Positions 43,397-55,604 of a DNA stretch of 64,000 bases are shown here, one piece after another. Source of the stretch: Hordeum vulgare subsp. vulgare. Taxonomy: Eukaryota; Streptophyta; Magnoliopsida; Poales; Poaceae. Made by a program: the position numbers and the translations under genes. Numbering within the stretch: position 1 is the stretch's first letter; the number at the start of each line of letters is the position of its first letter. The notes beneath the pieces were generated by a model. That model searched no databases. It worked only from the letters and a program-made list of their open reading frames with translations, and was not told where the DNA came from. The stretch lies in NCBI RefSeq assembly GCF_904849725.1, contig NC_058521.1, forward strand, positions 344,518,638 to 344,582,637, read 5' to 3'.

Positions 43397-43969
43397 CTTT
43401 GCCCGTGGAAGAGGTTTAGTCAACGGGTATGCGACATTCAGATCCGTATGTACTTTAGAAATATCTATATCTCCATTCTGGATGTATCCACGAATGGAGT
43501 TGAAGCGACGCTTGATGTGCTTGGTCTTCTTGTGAAACCTGGACTCCTTTGCAATAGCAATAGCTCCAGTGTTGTCACAGAATAGAGCCATCGGGCTTGA
43601 CGCACTGGGAATCACTCCAAGGTCGGTGATGAGCTCCTTCATCTACACTCCTTCCCGTGCCGCTTCCGAAGAAGCTATGTACTCCGCTTCACATGTAGTT
43701 GCCGCCACAACGCTTTGCTTGCAACTGCACCAGCTAACTGCCCCATTATTCAAAATATACATGTATCCGGTTTGTGACTTGGAGTCGTCCGGATCTGTGT
43801 CGAACCTTGCATCAATGTAACCCTTTACGACGAGCTCTTCGGCACCTCCATAAATGAGAAGGATGTTCTTGACCATTGTCCAGTGATCCAGTAGTGGACC
43901 ACTTTGGTACCTCCGTACCAAACTTATGGCAAGGTTCACATCAGGTCTGGTACAAAGCATGGCATACAT
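43397..43969 (-). pseudogene. Copia-2 RNase H
   Basis: Minus strand: MYAMLCTRPDVNLAISLVRR, DSKSQTGYMYILNNGAVSWC, EAEYIASSEAAREGV, stop, MKELITDLGVIPSASSPMAL, FCDNTGAIAIAKE, RRFNSIRGYIQNGDIDISKV, LTKPLPRAKH, then cut by CACTA D; the last codons are at 31443-31487. CDNTGAI carries the copia RNase H Asp, and EAEY the Glu. One stop near 43642 and a possible frameshift just upstream at 43970. It would remove RNA from the RNA/DNA hybrid during reverse transcription. Confidence 0.85.
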
Positions 43970-45446
43970 GATGGACCTTTGGCTGAAACATAGGGGACGG
44001 TACTCGTCTTTTCTCTATCTTCCGCCATGGTCGGGTGTTGAGTCATACTCAACCTCACACCTTATAATACAGGCAAAAACTCCTTCTTAGCCTTATCCAT
44101 ATTGAACTTCTTCAATATCTTTTCAAGGTATGTGCTTTGTGAAAGACCTATGAGGCGTCTCGATCTATCTCTATAGATCTTGGTGCCTAATATGTATGGA
44201 GCTTCTCCAAGGTCCTTCATTGAAAAACTTTTATTCAAATAGGCCTTGATTCCAATAGTTCTATATCATTTCCCAGCAACAATATGTCATCCACATATAG
44301 TACGAGAAACGCTACAGAGCTCCCACTCACTTTCTTGTAAATACAGGCTTCTCCATAAGTCTGAACAAACCAAACGGTTTGATCACCTCATCAAAGCAAA
44401 TGTTCCAACTCCGAGATGCTTGCACCAACCCATAGATGGAGCGCTAGAGCTTGCATACCTTGTTAGCATTGCTAGGATCGACAAAACCTTCCGGTTGTAC
44501 CATATACTATTCTTCATTAAGAAAGTCATTCAGGAATGCTGTTTTGACGTCCAGTTGCCAGATTTCATAATCATAAAATGCGGCAATTGATAACATGATT
44601 CGTACCGACTTCAACATACTCAATCCCTTGAACTTGTCGATAACCCTTAGCAACAAGTCGAGCCTTATAGATGGTCACATTACCATCCGCGTACGTCTTC
44701 TTCTTAGAAATCCATTTATTTTCTATCGCTCGCCGATCATCGGGCACGTCCACCAAAGTCCACACTTTGTCCTCATACAAGGATTCTATCTCGGATTTTA
44801 TGGCCTCAAGCAATTTTTTGGAATCCGGGCACGCCATCGCTTCATCATAGTTTGAAGGTTCATTGTTGTCCAACAACATGATTTCCATGACAGGGTTGCC
44901 GTAGCTCTCTAGTGCGGATCGTATCCTTGTCGACAATCGAGGTTTAATAGTAACTAGATCGGAAGTTTCATGATCATTATCATTAACTTCTTCTCTAGCC
45001 GGTTCAGGCGCCTCAGAAACATTCTCTTGCGCTGTGCTACTCTCAGGTTCGAGAGGAGGTACAATTACCTCATCAAGTTCTATTTTCCTCCCACTTACTT
45101 CTTTCGAGAGAAACTCTTTCTCAATAAAGGATCCGTTCTTGGCAACAAAGGTCTTGCCTTCAGATCTATGATAGAAGGTGTACCCAATAGTTTCGTTAGG
45201 GTATCCTATGAAGACGCATTTTTCCGCTTTGGGTTTCAGTGTCTCTAGTTGAAGTTTCTTCACATAAGCATCGCAGCCCCAAACATTAAGAAACGACAGC
45301 TTACGCTTCTTGCCAAACCATAATTCATACGGTGTCGTCTCAATGGATGTAGACGGTGCCCTATTTAGAGTGAATGCGGCAGTTTCCAATGCATATCCCC
45401 GAAATGATAGCGGTAAGTCGGTAAGTGACATCATAGATTGCACCAT
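43970..45446 (-). pseudogene. Copia-2 integrase C-terminus and reverse transcriptase (RVT_2)
   Basis: The long open part 45446-44571 reads LPLSFRGYALETAAFTLNRA, TPYELWFGKKRKLSFLNVWG, KAEKCVFIGYPNETIGYTFY (integrase end), a Pro/Glu-rich linker, then SEIESLYEDKVWTLVD, WISKKKTYADGN and KARLVAKGYRQVQGIEYVEV (RT start). After a frame change: TAFLND, IYGLVQASRSWN and the intact catalytic box YVDD at 44286-44297. Several stops and frameshifts between 44570 and 43970. This is polyprotein; no own start codon. Confidence 0.85.
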
Positions 45447-45878
45447 ATCTAATAAAGTGCGATTACGATGTTCAGATGCACCGTTACGTTGTGGTGTGAT
45501 AGTGGGCGTGAGTTGTGAAACAATTCCACATTACCTTAGGTGCGTTCAAACTCGTGACTCAAATATTCCCCTCCACGATCAGATCATAGAAACTTTATTT
45601 TCTTGTCACGTTAATTCTCCAACTCACTCTGAAATTCCTTTAACTTTTCGAAGGTTTCGTGCTTCTACTTCATTAAGTAGACATACCCATATCTACTCAA
45701 ATCATTAGTAAGGGTGAGAACATAACGATTGCCACCGCGAGGCTCAATGCTCATTGGACCGTATACATCGGTATTTATTATTGCCAATAAGTTGTTTGCT
45801 CACTCCATTGTTCCGGAGAACGGAATCTTGGTCAACTTGCCCATGAGGCATGGTTCGCATGTGTCAAATGATTCAAAA
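45447..45878 (-). pseudogene. Copia-2 integrase core, degraded
   Basis: Sequence between the gag-protease frame and the integrase C-terminal frame. Minus-strand fragments fit the integrase core but no frame stays open. The DDE residues could not be located with certainty. Confidence 0.6.
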
Positions 45879-47274
45879 TCAAGTGACTCCAATAGTCCAT
45901 CTGTATGGAGTTTCTTTAATGCGCTTTACGCCTATATGACCAAGGCGATAGTGCCACAAGTATGTGGCACTATCATTATCAACCTTACATCTTTTTGTAC
46001 TCACACTATGAATATGTGTAACAACACGATCAAGATTCATCAGGAATAAACCATTCACCAGCGGGGCATGAACATAAAACATACCACTCATATAAATAGA
46101 ACAACCATTATTCTGAGATTTAAATGAGTAGCCATCTTGCCTCAAGCGAGGTCCCGATACAATGTTCATGCTCAGAGCTGGTACTAAATAACAATTATTA
46201 AGGTTTGAAACTAATCCCGAAGGTAGAAGTAGAGGTAGCGTGCCAACGACGATCACATCGACCTTGGAACCAATCCCGATGCGCATCGTCACCTCGTCCT
46301 TTGGCAGCCTACGCTTGTTCCTCGGTTCCTGTTTTGAGTTGCAAATGTGAAGAACATCACCGGTATCAAATACCCAGGAGCTACTACGAGCGCTGGTAAG
46401 GTACACATCAATAACATGTATATCATATATACATTGAATGTCGTCGGCCTTCTTATCCGCTAAGTACTTGGGGCAGTTCCGCTTCCAGTGACCCGCTCCC
46501 TTGCAATAATAGTGCTCAGTCTCAGGATTGGGTCCTTTCTTTGACTTCTTCCCGGCAACTTGTTTACCGGGCGCGGCAACTACTTTGCTGTATTTCTTGA
46601 AGTTCTTCTTCCCCTTTCTTTTCTTGAAACTAGTGGTCTTATTCACCATCAACACTTGATGTTCTTTCTTGATTTCCACCTGAGCTGATTTCAGCATTGA
46701 ATACAAGTCCGAAATGGTTTTCTCCATCCCTTGCATGTTGTAGTTCATCACGAAGCCCTTATAGCTTGGCGGAAGCGACTGGAGGATTCTGTGAATGACC
46801 GCATCATCTGGAAGATCAACTCCCAGCTGAGGAAAGCGGTTGTGCAACCCATACATTATGAGTATGTGCTCACTGGCAGAACTGTTCTCCTCCATCTTAC
46901 AGCTGAAGATCTTGTCGAAGACTTCATATCTGTCAAGCCGGGGATGATCTTGATAAACTAGTTACAGCTCCTCGAGCATCTCATATGCTTCATGTTGCTC
47001 AAAATTCCTTTGGAGCCCTGGTTCTAAACTGTAAAGCATGTCGCAGTGAACCATAGAGTGGTATCCTCCGTGCTTGCGAGGCATTCCTAACGTCCTGGGA
47101 TGAAACGGGCGCGGGAGGGTTGCTTAGCGGTGCTTCAAGGACATATGATTTCTTGGAAGCCATGAGGATGAGCTTCAAGTTATGAGCCCAATCCGCATAA
47201 TTGCTACCATCGCCTTTCCACTTGGTTTTCTCTAGGAACGCGTTGAAGTTGAGTGGGACATTTACATTGGCCAT
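45879..47274 (-). pseudogene. Copia-2 gag, protease and pre-integrase
   Basis: Starts MANVNVPLNFNAFLEKTKWK at 47274, the usual Angela-type gag start. A frameshift near 47095 leads to RRIPLYGSLRHALQF; the frame recovers by 46895: EENSSASEHILIMYGLHNRF, LPPSYKGFVMNYNMQGMEKT (UBN2-type gag), a basic stretch, and a CCHC knuckle with the first Cys replaced (HYYCKGAGHWKRNC, about 46475-46515). Next WVFDTGDVLHICNS, the aspartic protease DTG, at about 46340-46380; then LNNCYLVPALSMNIVS and YLWHYRLGHIGVKRI (GAG_pre-integrase), to a stop at 45879. It would give the particle protein, polyprotein cleavage and the integrase start. Confidence 0.85.
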
Positions 47275-48528
47275 TGGATCTACAATATTTGTAAAGACAA
47301 TTTTAGACTAAGTTCATGATAATTAAGGTCATCCAATCAAATTACATAATGAACTCCCACTTAGATCGACATCCCGCTAGTCATCCAAGTGACACATGAT
47401 CCACGTCAACTAGCCCGTGTTCATTCATCACGTGAGACGGACTAGTCACCGATGGTGAGCATCTCCATGCTGATCGTATCAACCATACGACTAATGTTCG
47501 ACCTTTCATTCTCCCGTATGGGAGACCATGTTTGTACATGCTAGGCTCGTCGAGTCAACCTAAGTGTTTTGCATGTGTAAACTGGCATACACCCTTTGTA
47601 TGCGAACGTTAGAATCTATCACACCCAATCATCACGTGGTACATCGAGACAACGATCCTTCGCAACAGTGCACACTTAGTTGAATACATATCTTGAAATT
47701 TTAATGAGGGATCATCTTAACTTTGCTATCGTCGTTCTAAGAAATAAGATGAAAATCATGACAAACATCACATGCAATCATATAGTGACATGATATGGTC
47801 AATATCATCTTGCTCCTTTGATCTCCATCTTCGGGGCACCAAGATCATCATTGTCACCGGCATGACACCATGATCTCCATCATTTTGTCTCCGTGAAGTC
47901 ATTACGCCAACTATTACTTCTACTACTAAAGCTAAATGTTAGCGATAAATTAAAGTAATCAACATGGCGTTGCATCTCATACAATAAATTAAGACAACTT
48001 ATATGGCTCCTGTCGGTTGTCATACTCATCGACATGCAAGTCATGAATCCTATTACAAGAACATGATCAATCTCATACAACACATATGTAACATCACATC
48101 CTTTTGGCCATATCACATCACATGGCATACCCTGCAAAAACAAGTTAGACGTCCTCTAATTGTTGTTGCAAGTTTTACGTGGCTGGTTAGGGTTTGTAGC
48201 AAGAACGTTTCTTACCTACGCAACAGCCACAACGTTGATATGCCAATGCTATTTAACCTTCATAAGGACCCTCTTCATCGAATCCAATCCGACTAAAGTG
48301 GGAGAGACAGACACCCGCTAGCCACCTTAAGCAACAAGTGCATGTTAGTTGGTGGAACCAGTCTCATGTAAGCGTACGTGTAAGGTCGGTACGGGCCAGT
48401 TCATCCCATGATGCCGCCGAATCAAGATAAGACTAGTAACCACAAGCAAATTGACAAATCAGCGCCCACAACTTTTGTGTTCTACTCGTGCATAGAATCT
48501 ACGCATAGAAACTTGGATCGGATGCCAC
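47275..48528 (-). other. Copia-2 5' untranslated leader with degenerate PBS
   Basis: Non-coding between the gag ATG and the 5' LTR. Directly beside the LTR the minus strand reads TGGCATCCGATCCA (about 48514-48527), 11 of 14 bases of the TGGTATCAGAGCCA primer-binding site complementary to initiator tRNA-Met. The remaining 1.2 kb shows no gene. Confidence 0.65.
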
Positions 48529-50265
48529 TGTTGGGTATCGCAGTAATTTCAAAAAAAATCCTACGCCATACAAGGATCTATCTATGGAGAAACCAGCAAC
48601 AAGAGAGGTTGTAGATCATCTTCATACCTTTGAAGATCGCTAAGAGGAAGCGTTTCTAGAATGCGGTTGATGGAGTCGTACTCGCAGCGATTCAAATCGC
48701 GGTGGATTCCGATCTATGCACCGAATGTCGGTGCCTCCGCGTTCAACACACCTGCAGCCCGGTGATGTCTCATTATCCTAGATCTAGCACCACGACAGCC
48801 TGGTGAAGGTGGAGCTACGTGGCAACTCCGACAGAGCTTCGCTAAGCTATGGAGAGGGCGAGGAGGAGGAAGGGTAGGGCTGCGCCGTCTAGGGAGAAGA
48901 AGTTGTGTGCAGCCCTCCCAAATCCCTTGGTATATATAGGAGGGAGGGAGAGGGGCCGGCCACCCTATGGTTTCCCCTAGGTGGTGCGGCAGCCCCTCAG
49001 ATGGGAGGCAAGGGGTGCCGGCCTGGGCAAGGGTGCGACAGCCCTAGTGCTGGCTTGCCACCCAAGGCAAGCCCTCACGCCCTAGTGTTTTATCCCACCT
49101 TGCTCCCTTGCGCCTTGGGCTGGGTGGTGGTGGCGCACCAGCCCACTTTGGGCTGGTTCCAATCCACCTACAGGCCCAAATACCCTTTCGTGGCTGTAGG
49201 CCTTTCGCCGTGGAACCCGGAACCCTTCCAGTGGTCCCGATACATTACCAGTGTCGCCTGTAACAATTTCTATAACCAAATCCTCACTTCCTATATATCA
49301 ATCTTTACCTCCGGACCATTCCGGAACTCCTCGTGAATTCCGAGATCTAATCCGGGACTCCGAAAAAGCTTCGGTCACCACGTACACAATTTCCCTATAA
49401 CCCTAGCATCATTGAACCTTAAGTGTGTACACCCTATGGGTTTGGGAGACATGCAGACATGACCGAGACACCTCTTCGAACAATAACCAATAGCGGGTCT
49501 GGATATCCCTGTTGGTTCCTGCATGTTCCACGATGATCTTATCGGATGAACCACGATGCCGGGGATTCAATCAATCCCGTATGCAATTCCCTTTGTCTAC
49601 CAGTATGATACTTGCCCGAGATTAGATCGTCTCTATCCCTATACCTTGTTCAATCTCGTTACCGGAAAGTCTCTTTACTCATTCCGTAACACAACATCCC
49701 GTGCATATCTACGTAGTCGCACTGAGCTCAGTATGATGATGGATTACCGAGTGGGCCCAGAGATACCTCTCCGTCACACGGAGTGACAAATCCCAGTCTC
49801 AATTTGTACAACCCACAGACACTTTCGAAGATACCAGTAGCGCACCTTTATAATCACTCAGTTACGTTGTGACATTTGATACACCCAAAGGACTCCTACG
49901 GTATCTGGGATTTGCACAATCTCATGGTCTAAGGAAATGATACTTGACATTAGAAAATCTTTAGCAGACGAACAACATGATCTAGTGCTATGCTTAGGAT
50001 TGGGTCTCGACCATCACATCATTCCCCAATGATGGGATCCCGTTATCCATGACATCAATTGTCCATGATTAAGAAACTATGATCCTCTATTGATCAACAA
50101 GCTAGGCAACTAGAGGCTCACTAGGGACACATTGTGATCTATACATTCACACATGTATTATGGTTTCTGGTTAATACAGTTATACCATGAATAATAGACA
50201 ATTATCATGAAATGGAAATATAATAATAACAACTTTATTACTGCCTCTAGGGCATATTTCCAACA
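48529..50265 (-). repeat. Copia-2 5' LTR
   Basis: 1737 bp, TGTTGGGTATCGCAG...GGCATATTTCCAACA on the plus strand. TATATATA at 48931-48938 is the minus-strand TATA box, as in the 3' LTR. Flanked on the right by TGAAG (50266-50270). Confidence 0.95.
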
Positions 50266-50270
50266 TGAAG

Positions 50271-50456
50271 ATGACCGGGAATAGCTTTCGCTCGATCACC
50301 AATCGTTTGAGCATCCTTCAGGGGTTCTTCTACATGGCCGGTCCCCTCATCAACCTCGACCATAGCTGAATGGATCCATCTGAGGTAGCCCGGCGTGTAT
50401 CCAATGCGAGCTTCCAGTCGCAGGAGAGTGATGGCGGTACTATCCTTCATAATCCC
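50271..50456 (-). pseudogene. Gypsy-1 antisense ORF, N-terminal part
   Basis: Minus strand from about 50450: MKDSTAITLLRLEARIGYTP, YLRWIHSAMVEVDEGTG, DAQTIGDRAKAIPGHL. The frame runs into the TGAAG target site and continues at 29690 as PWKKLAAHAGADIALS. The true start lies further upstream and is cut off near 50457 by the LARD-like element. Same unknown function as 29411-29695. Confidence 0.75.
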
Positions 50457-51248
50457 TATGGGGACCCTGACTTACAGGTCGAGAACGCATAATGAACATG
50501 CTCAGTGATCCCAGAGATCAATGCGCACCGAACACACAGAAACTGAATAACAAGAGTCTTACATCCATACATACCATTTCATACAATAAATTACATATAT
50601 AGGGCCTTGAAGGCCAGCACACCAAACTGGACCAAAAGAGGAAATATTGGTCGAAAGCATGAACCCATGCCATCAGCCTTAACCTACACGCATTGTGACT
50701 GGGAAGCATCTTAGCTCGCAAGAACATCACCAAGTTACTCTTCACCATACCCTGTTCTGTCATAAATGGTCAATGAAATAACCAGTGGTAAGCCAATGAG
50801 TACTTTGAATGTACTCGCAAACAGCCCATGATATGGATAATGCAGTTGGTATGGTGACACGTAATATGCAGTATAGGTGGATAGAAGCTTAACTGTAAAC
50901 AGACATGATCATGGGTGTGCAACATAAGCTAGATGTTGGTTTGAAGAACAGGTCACAGATATCAACATATCTGTCAAGGGATGAACACCCTGGGTTCACC
51001 CTGTATGCCAAGTCACCAAACTTGGTCATATCAACACTTTCATAATTACCCACACACTCACACACACTTGGTTTATGCGGAAACGACTAGGCGTAGTTTA
51101 AGCACCACCGCCCAACTGTCCTTCACCATGGACAAGGTTATTCGAATAGGTTTACACTCTGCAGAGGTAGTACGCTGGACCCACGAGATCCGAGAAACTT
51201 CTGTCTCATCCATGACTCGTCGTATATAACATACCCGAGGTATGTACC
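50457..51248 (-). repeat. LARD-like 3' LTR, terminal segment (R/U5 side)
   Basis: Non-coding. Ends at the GTACC target site (51244-51248) of gypsy-2. No ORF of note; the short frames are not conserved. Confidence 0.6.
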
Positions 51249-52868
51249 TGATCAATGCCTTTCCCCTCGATACTAGACAAAGAGGTCCACTCGATTGATA
51301 CTAGACAAAGAGGTCACCTCGATTGGTTTCCCTTGAAGAGGAAAGGGTGATGCAGCAAAGTAGAGATAAGTATTTCCCTCAGTTTGATAACCAAGGTATC
51401 AATCGAGTAGGAGTATCAAGATGAGGCACCAATGAACCTGCGCAAAAACAAACAAACTTGCACCCAACAGGATAAAGGGGTTGTCAATCCCTTCACGATT
51501 ACTTGCAAGGTGAGATCTGAAAGTGATAAAAGGTAAATAAAAGTAAAAGTACATCAAGGTATTTTTGGTATTTTTGTATGTAGAACTGAATATATGATGT
51601 GTAAAATAGGCCCGGGGGCCATAGTGTTCACGAGAGGCTTCTCTCATGATAACGAGTATTATGGTGGGTGAACGAATTACTGTCGAGCAATTGATAGAAT
51701 CGCGCAAAGTCATGACGATATCTAAGGCAATGATCATACATATAGACATCACGTCCGAGACAAGTAGACCGATACTTTCTGCATCTACTACTATTACTCC
51801 GCACATCGACCGCTATCCAGCATGCATCTAGTGTATTAAGTTCATAACAAACAAAGTAACACCTTAAGCAAGATGACATGATGTAGAGGGATAAATTCAT
51901 GCAATATGACATAAACCCCATATTTTTACCCTTGATGGCAACAACACGATGCGTGCCTCGCTACCTCTTCTATCACTAGGTGAGGACACCACACGGTATG
52001 AACCAAAAACCAAGCACTTCTCCCATTGCAAGAATTATAGATCAAGTTGGCCCAACGAAACCCATAAATTGAAGAGAATTACAAGGATACAAATCGTGCA
52101 TATAAGAAATCAGAGGAGACTCAAATAAGATTCATAGATAATCTGATCATAAATCCACAATTCATCGGATCTCGACAAACACACCGCAAAAGAAAGTTAC
52201 ATCGGTTAGATCTCCATGAAGATCATGGAGAACTTTGTATTGAAGATCCAAGAGAGAGATTAAACCATCTAGCTACTAGCTATGGACCCGAAGGTCTGTG
52301 GTGAACTACTCAGGCATCATCAGAGAGGCAATGGTGTTGATGAAGAAGCCCTCCGAGTTTGAATCCCCCTTGGGCAGGGTGCCGGAACGGGCTCCCGATT
52401 TGTTTTTGGTGGTTACAGAGGCTTGCGACAGCGGAACTCCCGATATAGGTTTATTTTTGGGGGTTTCTGTATTTATAGGAATTTATGACGGTGCAATTAC
52501 GTCAGTTGGGCCGACGAGGAGGTCACGAGCCTACTAGGCCCTCTCGGGGGGGGGGGGGGGGGGGGTATGGCGCCCCTACCGGGATCGTGACTCCCTCGTG
52601 TCTCTTCTGGCCTTCTTCCAAAGCTTCGGGGGTCTCTTTTGGTCCAAAAAATCATCTCGAAAGTTTTATTCCATTTGGACTCCGTTTGATATTCGTATTT
52701 GAAAAAGGTAAAAAACATGGAAAAACAGAGACATGCACTAGGCACTGAGCTAATAGGTTAGTCCCAAAAATGATATAAAATGGCATATGAATGCATATAA
52801 AACATCCCAAGTTGATAATATAATAGCATGGAACAATCAAAAATTATAGATACGTTGGAGACGTATCA
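51249..52868 (-). repeat. Gypsy-2 3' LTR
   Basis: 1620 bp. The outer 80 bp (51249-51328) differ from the 5' LTR and contain a short tandem duplication (GATACTAGACAAAGAGGTC twice). Compared with the other LTR it has extra sequence at about 51384-51465 and a run of 20 G at 52546-52565. A TATA box (CTATAAATAC, minus) lies at about 52469-52480. Confidence 0.9.
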
Positions 52869-52882
52869 AGCATCCCCAAGCT
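52869..52882 (-). other. Gypsy-2 polypurine tract
   Basis: Minus strand AAGCTTGGGGATGCT immediately before the 3' LTR. Confidence 0.8.
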
Positions 52883-55604
52883 TAACTCCTGCTCGTCCTC
52901 GAGTAGGGAAGTGATAAAGACCGAATTTTTGATGTGGAATGCTACCTAACATATTTGTTATTTATAACTTGTTTATTGTGGCATGAATGTTCAGATCCGT
53001 AAGATTCAAAACAATAGTTTAATATTGACATGGAAACAATAATACTTCAAGCATACTAGCAAAGCAATCATGAACTTTTGAAATAACAAGGCCAAAGAAA
53101 GTTAACCCTACAAAATCATATAGTCTGGCTATGCTCCATCATCCCCACACAACGAATTTAAATCGTGCACAACCCCGGTATTGGCCAAGTAATTGTTTTC
53201 GCACTCTTACTTTCTCAAACTTTTTCAACTCTCACACAATACATGAGCGTGAGCCATGGATATAGCACTATAGGTGGAATAGAGGGTGGTGGAGGTTATG
53301 AGGCAAAAAGGAGGAGATGGTCACATCGACTCGGCATATCAATGGGCTATGGAGATGCATATCCAACGGATGCACTAGAGCTGTAAATGTGTGAAAGCTA
53401 AAAAAGAAAACTAGTGGGTGTGCACCCAACTTGCTTGCTCACGAAGACCTAGGGCAGTTTTTAGGAAGCCCATCGTTGGAATATACAAGCCAAGTTATAT
53501 AATGAAAATTCCACTAGTATATGAAAGTGACAAAACAAGAGACTCTCTATCATGAAGAACATGGTGCTATTTTGAAGCACAAGGGTGGAAAAAGATAGTA
53601 GCATTGTCCCTTCTCTCTTTTTCTCTCATAATTTTTTTTGTTTGGGCTCTTTGGCCTCTTTTTCTCTCTTTTTTTGGTGGGTATCTTTGGTCTCTTTTTT
53701 TTATTTCCTCACATGGGACAATGCTCTAATAATGATGATCATCACACTTTTATTTACTTACAACTCAATACTTAGAACAATAATGACTCTATATGAAATG
53801 CCTTCGGCAGTGTACCGGGATGTGCAATGATCTAGCTTAGCGTATGATGTTGAAACATCTCGCTAGTTATATTACGATCATGCAATGGAAAAATGAAAAT
53901 GACGGCACATGTCATGAGACAGAACGATGGAAGTTGCATGACAATATATCTCGGAATGGCTATGACAATGCCTTAATAGGTAGGTATGGTGGCCGTTTTG
54001 AGGAATGTATATGGTGGGTTTGTGAACCGACGAAAGTTGCTCGGCACCAGAGAGGCTAGCAATGGTGGAAGGGTGAGAGTGCATCTATACCATGGGCTCA
54101 CATTAGTCATGAAGAACTCATATACTTATTGCGAAAGTTTTATTAGTAATCGAAACAAAGTGCTTAACGCATACTCCTAGGGGAAGGGTTGGTAGGTGTT
54201 AACCATCGCGCGATCCCGACCACCACACAAAGGATGACAATCAATAAATCAATTATGCTCCGACTTCCTAACATAGCGGTTCACCATACGTGCATGCTAC
54301 GGGAATCACTAACCTCAACACAAGTATTTCTAGATTCACAACACCCTACTAACATGACTCTAATATTACCCTATCCATATCTCAAAACTAATAGTGAGGA
54401 ATCAAACTTCTCTTACTAATCAATGCACTTGAATATGAAAGTTCTTACTATATCCTCTTTGGATGCCTATCATATTTTGGACTAATTTCATAGCACACGC
54501 GAATTACCAAGTTACTTTGAGAGAGCACTCTCAAAATGATATAAGTGAAGATCGAGAGTTATTATTTCTACAAAATATGACACCGCCGTGCTCTAAAAAG
54601 ATTTAAGTGAACCACTAGAGCAAAATTATCTAGCCCAAAAGATATAAGTGAAGCACATGCGAGCTACATTGCCTAACTCAAAAGATATAAGTGAAGCTCA
54701 TTGAGTATTCTAACAAATTCACGATGAGTGCGTGTCCCTCTCAAAAAGATGTGCAGCAAGGATTATTGTGACAAAACAAAAACCAAAGAATCCTATAATA
54801 CACGACGCTCCAAGCAAAACACATATCATGTGGTAAATAAAAATATAGCTCCAAGTAACGTTACCGATGGATTGAAGACGAAAGAGGGGATGCCTTCCCG
54901 GGGCATCCCCAAGATTAGGATTTTTGGTGTCCTTGAATTTGTCTTGGGATCACTTGGGAATCCCCAAGCTTAGGATCTTTCCACTCTTTATTCCATTGTC
55001 CATAAGAACATACCCCAAAATTTGAAAACTTCAAACACAAAACTTAAACAGAAACTTGTGATATCATAAGCATAGGAAAACAAACCACAAACTTTTTAGG
55101 TACTGTAGTAACTTAGTTTTCATTTAGATTGATGTTATATTACTGTATTCTCACTTTTCCATGGCTCATACCCCCCGATACTAACCATAGTTTCATCAAA
55201 ATAAGTAATCAACACAACAAAAACAGAATCTGTCTAAAACAGACCAATCTGTAGCAATCTGTATATTTCGTATACCTCTGCTATCCCAAAAATTCTTACA
55301 AATTATGAAAATTAGGGAAATTTGTATATCAATCAGCAGCAAAAATAATCAACTAAAAATCTCTTTCTGGATAGGAATTAAAAATAATTTCGTGAGCACA
55401 ATGTTTCTGTCTTTTTCAGCATGATTAAACAACTATCACCAAAACTAATCATAAAGGTTCTACTTGGCACAAACACTAATTAAAACATAAAAAACAATCA
55501 TAACAGAATCATGATGGTGTGGACTCAACAAAATAGAAAGTAAAAAGCAAAAATAAATTTATTCATTGGGTTGCCTCGGAACAAGCACATTTCTTTAATG
55601 CCTT
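52883..55604 (-). other. Gypsy-2 3' internal non-coding region
   Basis: 2.7 kb without a supported gene. Contains T-rich tracts (53625-53705) and several AAAAGATATAAGTGA(A/G) repeats at 54530-54690. Confidence 0.6.

Larger units (their letters stand above)
29696..50265 (-). mobile_element. Copia-2, complete Angela-like Ty1-copia element with nested CACTA D
   Basis: LTRs at 29696-31410 (3' LTR) and 48529-50265 (5' LTR), polypurine tract, PBS, gag to RNase H on the minus strand, and a 5-bp duplication TGAAG at both sides. Without CACTA D (31491-43393 plus one ATG) the element is about 8.66 kb, usual for Angela/BARE-like elements. Coding is broken in several places, so it is not autonomous now. 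It is inserted in the antisense ORF of gypsy-1. Confidence 0.95.
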
